A stretch of DNA of 64,000 bases from Arcuatula senhousia. Taxonomy: Eukaryota; Mollusca; Bivalvia; Mytilida; Mytilidae. Position 1 is the first letter of the stretch. Each line of letters begins with the position of its first letter. The notes beneath the pieces are model-generated. The model searched no databases and was not told where the DNA came from. It saw nothing but the letters and a program-made list of their open reading frames with translations. The position numbers and the translations under genes are program-made. Where the stretch lies: the NCBI GenBank assembly GCA_963971305.1, contig OZ020303.1, positions 66,464,867 through 66,528,866 of the forward strand. Direction: 5' to 3'. Shown one piece after another: positions 55,980 to 64,000 of this stretch.

Positions 55980-58366
55980 CGATAGATCTGGAATCAGCAA
56001 AGTGTACCTATACCATTCACCAGCACTTGGATTGCAGGAACAAGGGATTGAATAAAATCCCAACCAGCTTTCCACCAGACGTAAAATCAATAGATCTTTC
56101 ACAAAACTATATCGATCGTATATTGCGGGACTCGTTTAAAGATCTGAGTGATCTAAATGAAATAAATTTAGAAGTTAACAGCATTGAAAAAATTGAGCGT
56201 TTTGCTTTTGTTTCCTTACCAAGTCTTGAAAATTTAAACCTAGGTTCCAACAATCTTAAGTCGGAATCAATAGAAGATGGGGCCTTTTTTAACGTGACTT
56301 CGTTGAAGAAACTTGATGCAACTATGAATCATTTTTGGACGACTGGTGATGTTTTTTCACCGCATATGACAAAATATATGCCAAGTCTTAAAGTCATTTA
56401 TTTTGATGCGTTTAAAAGCTTTCGATACAAAAAAATCGAGGAATTGAATCTTAGAAATATTCAAGAAGTACATTTGAATGTTATTGGATATAACTCTCGC
56501 TATACGTTTACGAATGCATCATTTGAGGGAGCAACGAAACTTAAAACTCTTAATATACAATTTTCAAAGATAGAAGTTGGAAGTCTTCAGCATTTCAAAT
56601 CACTCGATTCGTTAACTCTTGACTTGGACGGACATAATGATGTGGTTGATGACGTATTCGCATCGTTAAATAGTTTGCCGCATCGACATCTGACATATTT
56701 ACAAATAAGAGGAAATTCCTTTAGGTACGCATTTAAATTGACTGGCAAAAAACATCTGAAATATCTGTCTTCTATTTGCACACAGACACTAAATTTGTCC
56801 GATAATAATATAAAAGATGTTGAAACGAAATATTTTGAGAAATTCGAAATAAATGCCGTTTGCCTGAAGGATCTAGATCTTTCATCGAACCTTTTTGAAC
56901 CTGACGAGACATGGATCGTACTTATCTTAGGTTTCTTCAAAAATCTTGAAATTGTAAGAATGTCCCATGCAAAAAATTTTGAAGGTAATAAAAATGATTG
57001 CTTTAAATATTCTTGTTCAAATGCAAGCACAACTACCATTTCTGTACCAATCACACTGAAGGAACTCTATATAACGTATTTCTACTTAAGGAATAGAATA
57101 ACAGAAATCAACGTTATTGGAGGACACAATCTCAGAGTCTTAGAGCTTGCTAACGTACCTTATTGCAGCTGCCATCTAATTATAAACGGTTTATCAAATC
57201 TAGAATATTTAGACACATCCGGATTTACATTTCATTCGTTCAATGAAAATTTCTTTACTTATCTCCCAAATTTGAAATCATATGCCTGCCAAAACTGTTC
57301 ACTAGGACGTGGCTTTCTTACAAATAAACTGACAGGAATTATATTTAGAAACTCGTCAAAGCTAGAAAATTTAGACCTAGTGGGGAACAACATTCTAAAG
57401 ATTCCAGATCAAATGTTTTATCCTTTGGAAAACTTGGTTAGACTGATACTTTCTAGGAACAGGTTGAAAGTGTTTCCATTAGAAGTACATAGGTTGAGGA
57501 ATTTATCATTTGTTAATTTACAATACAATGACTTAACTCATATTAATGAAAAGTTTCGTAAATCTATTGATAAATCAAGGAATATTATTATCAAACTCAA
57601 AGGCAACCCCTTTCTTTGTACTTGTGCGATGCTTCCGTCCATAAAATGGTTAAATCAGTCAAAAATACAAGATTACAATGAGTTAACCTGTTCAATGGAA
57701 GATGGAAAACTTTTGTACATTAAAGATTTTGTTGTTTCGTTACAAATCTTTGAGGACAATTGCATTAATAGATTTTGGACCAAGTTCGGAATAGTGTTGA
57801 CATGTATTATCTTTACTGTCATGTGTATTGTGTGCTTTTCCTGGAAATATAAAATCAAGATCCAATACAAATGGTTCATGTTTAAGAAATATTTGAACCC
57901 TGCAAGGCCAGATTCCAGTTCTAGTGATTTTTTATTTGCGGGTTTTATATCCTACAGCAGCAAGGACTTGGATGAAATTCTTCCTATATATCATTTTCTA
58001 GCAGCTCATAATGTGAATGTATGTATTCCTGACAAACATTTTGTTCCTGGGAATTTAATTACGAACAATATTATAGATTCGATAGACAATAGCAGAAAAA
58101 TTATCTTTTTTATCACAGAAAATTTTTTGGAGAGTAAATGGGCTTCGTACGAAGTGCAAATATCATTACTGCATTCAAGTCAAAGGAAAGAGGATAACGT
58201 GGTTATACTGGTTAAAAAGGATAGCATCCCATGGCAAAGCCTACCTCGAGAGCTGTCAAATGCTTGGCTGAACCGCACTGGTATAAGTTGGCCGTCGATA
58301 ATGAGCAACAATGTACAACAACGACTTTTTTATCAGAGGATATTAAGATGTTTTCAAAACAATTGA
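55980..58366 (+). CDS. TLR-B exon 2: Toll-like receptor, LRR ectodomain, TM and TIR
   Basis: With exon 1 gives an 819-aa receptor. The open frame extends upstream to 55862, but the 39 extra codons are intronic. Domains as in TLR-A: N-terminal cap (HLDCRNKGLNKIP), LRRs with NxL-type consensus (LENLNLGSNNL, LENLDLVGNNILKIP), mid-ectodomain Cys pairs (NDCFKYSC, YCSCH), C-terminal cap NPFLCTCAML, TM helix FGIVLTCIIFTVMCIVC, TIR. TIR box 1 is FAGFISYSS (canonical ISY), BB-loop DKHFVPG, then FLESKWASYEV and ISWP. Identity to TLR-A is high throughout, with many substitutions in the LRRs. The pairing with TLR-A suggests recent duplication with diverging recognition. Candidate poly(A) signal AATAAA at 58992. 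Confidence 0.94.
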
Positions 58367-59895
58367 ACCTAAACAGTTTTCCGCGAAAGAGCTTAAGTTA
58401 CGTTTAATGTGTTAAGAGAAAATTCTTATATATCATGTTTAAAGGCTCTAGAAAGTTAAAATCAAAGAAAAAAGCTAATAACAAAATTACCGAACTTGGA
58501 GGATCATTTTCAAATGTCTAAGAGAATAAAAGAGAGAAAATTTACGATAATCTTGGTTCCCTTTTTTTGGGGTCACGAAAACTGTTTTTACACCATCTTA
58601 CTTTTATATTTAAGAGTGTCCGTATCTCACACAAAATAGCTTTGTTAAACTAGTTTATTTAGTATAGGTGTGGACAAAATAGAATTTGTTTAAAATATAT
58701 ATTTTTCATTTGAATTTATATGGATTAATGTTTTTCATTGTGGACTTTTATAGCTGTTGACACCAGAGTTCTGTTGTAAATAATGTTTCGTCTAATAACT
58801 TTATCAAGATACATTTTACTCCTTTTACCTTTATTTCTCGAAAAAGGTAGAACCTATTGCTAAGGTGATTGAAAAATGTAGAAAGGGATCAATATTGTTT
58901 TTTACGCCTTGTTTAGTCTATTCAGGCTCATCAGAAATGCTACGTCTTCATAAAGATTCAAATGAAATATGGATTCTGAAAATCAGAACAAAATAAAAAA
59001 GTATGTTTTTAATGTTGCTCAACTTTGCTCCCCTGAAGTATTGTAATGATACAAAATCGGAGTTTTCTGTCCCTTTATGCCCTCTTTTCTGAATCAGTAC
59101 CTCGGTGGTACATGTAAGAAAAATAATATTAGAATTTCATAAACCAATGAACTACAGCTTTATGAAAGTTATTGGCGGAAAAAACAAAGTGTCCACCGAC
59201 GACAATGACAACGACATTACATATATTTACATTCGCAAAAATTTGCGGTTATACAGTAAGGTTTCACAAGCTTTACAGGCAAAATATGAATAATTGAATT
59301 CATTATATCTCTTTTCAGATTAAGTCGTGGTTAGGACACTGGATTCAATTACGATTACTCGGGTACGAGTAACAATAACAATTTCGTCTTGTTAATCAAT
59401 TGACTCAAACAGAAATGGCACTTTTTAGGACGGAATTTTCCGAGGTTCAATACGAAGTTAGGCTTGAATAAATCAGCTTATTTTTACTCGCAAATTCAAA
59501 AACCTGTAGGACACTGAAAATATTTTATGATACTTTCTGCACAACTCATAACTTATTGGCAGATTATAAAACCAAAAACATGGCTGTAAAAACAGCGATA
59601 TTTACATGCTTTGACGAGCATCAGTCTTCTTATTTTTTTTTCGTTTAGTAGGAGTTCATCATGGCAAATTTGATATTTCATGTTTTTGTTCGAATGCACA
59701 TCTCCGTTACATATTCTTTTTTCTATCTGCAAACTAATTTTAGGAATTTTTTAAGTCATAACATTAAATTGTCTAAAGAATACAAAATGAGCAAAATTGC
59801 ATTTGATTAAGTTCCGTATTTGTAAAGGTGCAAAGCGCATAATACTGTTCCAATATTGACAAGTTTTATTTTAATCAACAGTTTACCTTAATTGG
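58367..59895. other. TLR-B 3' flank; a Penelope-like tail scrap, otherwise no gene
   Basis: 58475-58570 has ACAAAATTACCGAACTTGGA and GGATCATTTTCAAATGTCTA, a scrap of the family-2 tail. AATAAA is at 58992. 58903-58942 is a decayed hammerhead (separate entry). The 62-codon frame at 59105-59293 is unrecognised. Confidence 0.5.
58903..58942 (-). ncRNA. decayed hammerhead (family 1 relic)
   Basis: On the minus strand CTGATGA-GCC-TGAATA-GAC-TAAAC-AAGGCGT matches the array ribozyme, but GAAA has become TAAA and stems I and III are disrupted. Inactive by inspection. An old dispersed copy. Confidence 0.6.
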
Positions 59896-59899
59896 AGGT

Positions 59900-60480
59900 G
59901 ATTGATTTTCCTCTATAATTAGATGGGTCAAGCTTATCCCCTTTTTTTGTAAATGAGGGAAATATAGCTCTCATTCCAAATAGAAGGAAAAGAGCCTGAG
60001 TTAAAAACTAAATTAAATAGCTTACAAAGTGGATTAAGAAGAATTTGTATTCCATTCTTTATCATAAACCTGCTCCGGCTGATTTGCTATTTTTTAACGT
60101 TTTTACAGCTTTAAGTATTTCTTCGGTCATGTCGGTGGATATTTGATCATTTGATCATTAAAGTATGAACTTTATAAAGGTTAGTTTCTTTGAGTTTATT
60201 AAGGTTTAAAATGACTTGTCTATGGAAATTATTATTAACTGTTGAACCCAAGTTTATTGTTTTGAAGAAATTAATAAAGTCTTTCTCACAAAAATATTCT
60301 TCATTTTTTGTTTCTGTTTAATTATCTAGTTCATTTATCACTTTCCAAAATGATTTTCGGTCTTTATTCAGATTACTATTAATGCTGTCAAATATTTGTG
60401 CTTTGTAGTTCTTCTCCTCTTTTCTGCATTGTCTTCATGCATGTAGAGTTCCGGTAATTCTGCGAATTTTTGTTTCATTT
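59900..60480 (-). mobile_element. LINE reverse transcriptase fragment (degenerate)
   Basis: Minus-strand translation: NLNKDRKSFWKVINELDN, later (frame changes) EILKAVKTLKNSKSAGAG, then LCKLFNLVFNSGSFPSIWN, ESYISLIYKKGDKL and DPSNYRG. This is the N-terminal part of a CR1/jockey-type RT domain (K..KS.G.DG, F..G.FP..W, P..KKGD...P.NYR). Stops and frameshifts. Not the same piece as the 3' end at 4140. Confidence 0.83.
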
Positions 60481-62340
60481 TTATCATTTTATGCTTTAAA
60501 TATCCAGACGAAAATAAACATATACCTAAATCTTTATTCACTTGCACTTTTACTTGAAAAAAGAACATAACCTCCTTTTTTTATTAATAGAGTAGTTTTT
60601 GAATGAAGTTGAACACGAAACACGTTTCGGACTTTCCTATACTATAAATAACAACTTCCCGAATACTTGGACTTTTCGATAAAATCTAAATGAGCTGACT
60701 TCCTGGTTAAAAGTTATTTCAAATATTTCAACACTACAAACTTTACGTTTCAAGGATACTTCCTGGTTAAACAAAAGACTGTCTAGGTTGTGACATCTCA
60801 AATGTACTGAAGACCAGAAAATATGTTGGCATATCATGTTAATAAAATTACCTTTTTGATATAACCTATACCCATATCAAAAGTTATCAAAACTTTTTAA
60901 AGTACAATGAGCAATTAAATAATCAAATCAAATAACGAGAATTAAGCAACTGTACCATGTGTACCACGTCAATTAGTTTGCGAGTTTTGACACCTGAAAG
61001 AATCGAAAACACGGTAAAAATGTAGTACATTTGTTCGACGAAGGATCTCTAACTGCTCATCCTTTTCTTTTACAACCATTATCAGTTGTGTGTCGATATT
61101 TGTATCATATTAGAAAAAAAATCACATTCCTAATGGTGGCTGTGTTAACAGGTTGGCAATTCATAACCGACAGTACGTAAATTTGAAAATAAAGGCAATA
61201 AGAAACAAAACTACCAAATTTGAAGAGTCAATCTTAAATGGCAAAGAGAAATGACAAAAGAAGAAAGACGTGCCGGAAAAATGGAGCTTGCAGTCAATCT
61301 GAGAAGGTATAGGTTTTTTGTCAAAAGAAACTATCGTTAAACATGGTGTTCTGTCACCAAATCTTTCTCTTCCACAGCGATCCTAAGGCTCGATAGTAAC
61401 ACAAATGGGAATTATAGGAATATTGATGCGTTCATCTAAGTACAGCAAAAAAACACATGTACTAATTTAATAATCACTAACCATTTCGTTTAACTTTATC
61501 ATGAAATTTTTCACTAGTGAAAAACAGGCATAAAGTTAACACCATGTTCACTTGTGAATTGTCTTGGGACTACTCTGAGCGGACGCGATACTGCTTCAAT
61601 GCTTACTTGAAAAGCAGTATCAATTTTGTGACTTGTTTGGTCAAGCTATATCTTCGACAGTTCTTCTGATATTTACAAAGATATACATACACAATATAAG
61701 CTGTCAAATGACATAATTCTCATTCTAAAGCGCTGAGTTTGATGAAAGTTTATAATGTTACAAACAGTTGTTTATGTGAAAGTATAACAGACCTGACATT
61801 CAGACGGGCCTGGAAAGGGCAACCACAACCTATTGACAATCACAACCTATTGGCAATCACAACCTATTTGCAATCACAACCTATTGCCTGGTTATGACAA
61901 CTCATTTAAGCTGTCTAAAGTCTGCTTTCAAAAGTCAGCTGTTAAAGGTAGTTAACTTGAATGATTAATCCCAGCACACAGGAGCCGACTTAAAAAAAAA
62001 CGTCGCAAAATATCTCTATATTAATTTTCGTTAATTATTGATAGGTTGTGTGCACAACCATCTGTAATACGGCTGTTTTTTTAAATACCCGGTACATTTA
62101 TCGAGTACAGACAGAAGTATTATTCAATGCCGTTTCATACATGTACAACATAAACGCAATTTAACACGCGGCTACACTTTTGAGGATCGTGGTTTTTAAT
62201 ATCACTTTGGAATGTCTATTTTCAGATTTTATGTTACAGGTATATATTTAACTCTTAAGTAATACTGCAAGTAAGTAGGTAATAAGTCTTTGTACTTGAT
62301 AAGAAAAAAACGTCACTTTCAAAAGACAAAGATGCGTCTC
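60480..62340. other. Penelope-like tail scrap and short repeats, no gene
   Basis: 61200-61500 resembles the family-2 tail (GAAACAAAACTACCAAATTT, GAGTCAATCTTAAATGG, CTCGATAGTAACACAAATGG). 61820-61888 is a 17-bp tandem repeat. The rest is AT-rich without recognised genes. Confidence 0.5.
61820..61888. repeat. 17-bp tandem repeat, about 4 copies
   Basis: Units CAATCACAACCTATTGG with single changes. Short minisatellite. Confidence 0.88.
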
Positions 62341-62471
62341 TATCAACTATACGGCCATTGCATAAACGAAACCTCGGTGCTGGTTTTGGCTTCCTTGTTC
62401 GAACGTTTTGGCTTTGAGTACTTTTCGTTTTCAACAGTTTTGGAATTTGACCTTCCGATGTTTTGATTTAA

Positions 62472-62517
62472 ATGCTACTGATGAGAGGTAATTCATTGAA
62501 ATATCGATATATTGCAT
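62472..62517 (+). ncRNA. hammerhead-like motif, family 2, first unit
   Basis: Stem I ATGCTA / TTGCAT (one mismatch), CTGATGA (62478-62484), GAAA (62498-62501), self-complementary stem III ATA(TCGA)TAT, A at the cleavage position. Stem II is poor (one mismatch and a G-U base), so activity is doubtful. Confidence 0.45.
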
Positions 62518-62852
62518 ATCCAAATTAACCGTTTATACCCGCGTTTTGGTAGTTGTAATTTTGACACCATTGGGCGATAACCGCTGCTGGTGGACCAGAG
62601 GTCCCAGAGGGTAATCACAGGCCTGGTCGTCAGACATGTCTAACACGATTTACCATAAAATTTCTAATATTTTTGTCACTGAAATTCCTATTTTAAATTC
62701 AAAATTGTTTAAAACACCAGGATTCTTTCCTTGTAATGCACATGGTGGATATCCTCGGTGCTGGTTTTGGCTTCCTTGTTCGAAAGTTTTGGTTTTGAGT
62801 ACTTTTCGTTTTCAACAGGTTTGGAAATTGACCTTCCAATGTCTTGATTTAA

Positions 62853-62898
62853 ATGCTACTGATGAGAGGTTACTCCTTGAAATATCGATATACAGCAT
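62853..62898 (+). ncRNA. hammerhead-like motif, family 2, second unit
   Basis: Stem I ATGCTA / CAGCAT (mismatch only next to the core), CTGATGA (62859-62865), stem II GAGG/CCTT with loop TTACT, GAAA (62879-62882), stem III ATA(TCGA)TAT, A, cleavage site. The G-U pair closing stem II is the main departure from consensus. Confidence 0.5.
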
Positions 62899-62949
62899 AC
62901 CCAAATTAACCGTTTATACCCGCGTTTCAGTAATCGTAATTACGAAATT

Positions 62950-63400
62950 TAAAGACGTGCCAATAAAGCATTCGCATGCTTCATTAAACGTAAAGAGAAT
63001 ACGAGCTAAAATGTGGCACAAAGAAAAGAAATGGACCTTTATCTGACTGATTCAAAAATAATTCATAGAAACAATTTTCTTGTAGACAAATACTGGATTT
63101 TGTTACTTTATCTAAAGAAAGTTAACATGGAATATCATATTCCGGGTATTATGGAAATGCTAATTATAAAGCACAAAAATCAAAACCAGTTTTTTTGGAA
63201 ATGATAAATTGACTTAAAAACTTATTGAAGAAAAGATAAGAGTTAAAAGTTTTAGTAAAATCTTTAAATTTGGAGTTTTTTGGTAGAAATATTGGTTATT
63301 TGAAAGTAACTTTCAAACATTAATTTGTTATCTTTTGACTATTGTATTATTTTTAACCATAACAGCGATCAAACATGTCGGCGTGTGTGATGATAAAACA
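62950..63400. other. no gene recognised
   Basis: AT-rich DNA after the hammerhead pair. Short frames only. Confidence 0.4.
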
Positions 63401-63401
63401 C

Positions 63402-63717
63402 TAAGGGACGGACTATTTAACTTGAAGGGGGGGCTTAGTTTTTTGTTTTGGCCAGAAAAAAAATTATTTTGTGATTGCGTCATGACAGAATCTTTATTTT
63501 TTGAAAGCGTCGCGACAGAATATTTTTTTTATTATTAGCATTATTTTATATGGCAGAAATTCTTCTTCAGAATATTTTTTTTCTTACCCTCTGCTGCCAA
63601 AATATTTTTTTCATCAAAAATCATTTTCAAATTATTTTTTCATCAAAAATCATTTTCATAATATTTTTTTAGGAAAAAACCAAGCCCCCCCTTTCAAGTT
63701 AAATGGTCGGTCCCTAA
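63402..63717. mobile_element. 316-bp MITE with G/C-run ends
   Basis: The left end TAAGGGACGGACTATTTAAC continues into a G-run and GCTTAGTTTT. The right end is its inverted match (GCCCCCCCTTTCAAGTTAAA then TGGTCGGTCCCTAA). About 38 bp pair with four mismatches. The interior is T-rich with a CATCAAAAATCATTTTCA duplication (near 63612 and 63643). No coding. Confidence 0.85.
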
Positions 63718-64000
63718 TACATAAAAAAAATAGGAACAAGGACAATATCTCCTACGCATGTCGTTGGATCCTCTTGAAATTATCAAGACCTTATGTTCTA
63801 TTTAAGCCATGGTGGCAATGTTCTTTTTTAAGAATAGATAATCCAAATATTACTTTTGTAGCACATACACCAATTAACAACTGAACCAGGTAAGTGTGCA
63901 ATAGGACTTATGTTGTCAGAAGAGTTAACGTTTCAAAAGTTAATGGACGGACGGACAACGGACGCTAAGTATGATGGCAATCGCTAGCATGACCCTTTCG
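63718..64000. other. no gene recognised
   Basis: Window end. The frame continuing to 63884 shows no recognised domain; it ends in PWWQCSFLRIDNPN-like sequence of unknown origin. Confidence 0.35.

Larger units (their letters stand above)
62372..62950 (+). mobile_element. hammerhead family 2, tandem pair (381-bp period)
   Basis: CCTCGGTGCTGGTTTTGGCT occurs at 62372 and 62753, and the following 190 bp are about 93% alike, so this is a 1.5-unit tandem with 381-bp period. Each unit contains a hammerhead-like motif (62472-62517 and 62853-62898). The spacer holds CTGCTGGTGGACC, CCCAGAGGGTAATCAC and AATTCAAAATTGTTTAAA, all with counterparts in the same order in the 357-bp satellite (CTGCTGGTGGAG, CCCCGAGGTTAGC, AATTTCAAAATTGTCTAAA). 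The two families therefore share ancestry. Confidence 0.75.

Noticed and set aside
61820..61888. CRISPR-like short repeats
   Set aside because: 17-bp units without spacers in a eukaryotic context; a simple minisatellite.

Overview
This is a eukaryotic, AT-rich, repeat-dense window. The gene style (a phase-1 signal-peptide exon, a long intron, one large LRR-TM-TIR exon) and the repeat content (Penelope-like, BEL/Pao, Ty3/gypsy, LINE and Tc1 relics, and hammerhead-bearing satellites) point to a bivalve mollusc, most likely a Mytilus-like mussel. The species call is inference.

Host genes. The only convincing host genes are two Toll-like receptors on the + strand. TLR-A is exon 1 at 21573-21645 and exon 2 at 25687-28079 (821 aa after splicing). 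TLR-B is exon 1 at 49199-49271 and exon 2 at 55980-58366 (819 aa). The large open frames look as if they start at 25641 and 55862, but those starts lie in the intron. A 73-nt upstream exon encodes a signal peptide and joins in phase 1 to the same codon in both genes. Three relics show that the cluster was once larger: a frameshifted signal-peptide exon at 6906-6979, and decayed TM/TIR fragments at 18748-19075 and 39150-39500. Flanks and introns of the units align with each other, so this is a tandem segmental array later filled by transposons.

Hammerhead elements. A nearly perfect 357-bp tandem array (44369-46376, about 5.6 units) carries in every unit a sequence that folds as a type I hammerhead ribozyme: CUGAUGA, GAAA, a 2-bp stem III and a complementary stem I. 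One inverted solo copy sits in the TLR-A intron (22226-22337) and a decayed one lies at 58903-58942. A second, diverged family shows the same layout with compensatory changes in stem I. It occurs as a tandem pair with 381-bp period at 62372-62950 and as single copies at 1690-1995 and 18468-18660. These fit the retrozyme model: small non-autonomous retroelements that pass through circular RNA and are thought to borrow a reverse transcriptase. Penelope-like reverse transcriptase fragments, a group known to carry hammerheads, are the commonest retroelements here.

Layout. 1-5 kb: tandem repeats, a family-2 hammerhead repeat and a LINE 3' end. 5-8.3 kb: relic TLR exon and a foldback cluster. 8.8-16.3 kb: two broken BEL/Pao elements on the - strand with nested repeats. 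17.3-20.9 kb: Penelope-like fragments and TLR pseudogene 1. 20.9-28.9 kb: TLR-A. 28.9-38.3 kb: Penelope-like, tandem MITE and Ty3/gypsy gag relics. 38.8-48.8 kb: TLR pseudogene 2, a 1.27-kb TIR element, direct repeats with X-box-like sites and the hammerhead array. 48.8-59.0 kb: TLR-B with TE-filled intron. 59-64 kb: LINE relic, hammerhead family-2 pair and a MITE.

Limits: all homology calls are by eye from protein motifs and sequence comparison within the window. No alignment, folding or database search was run.
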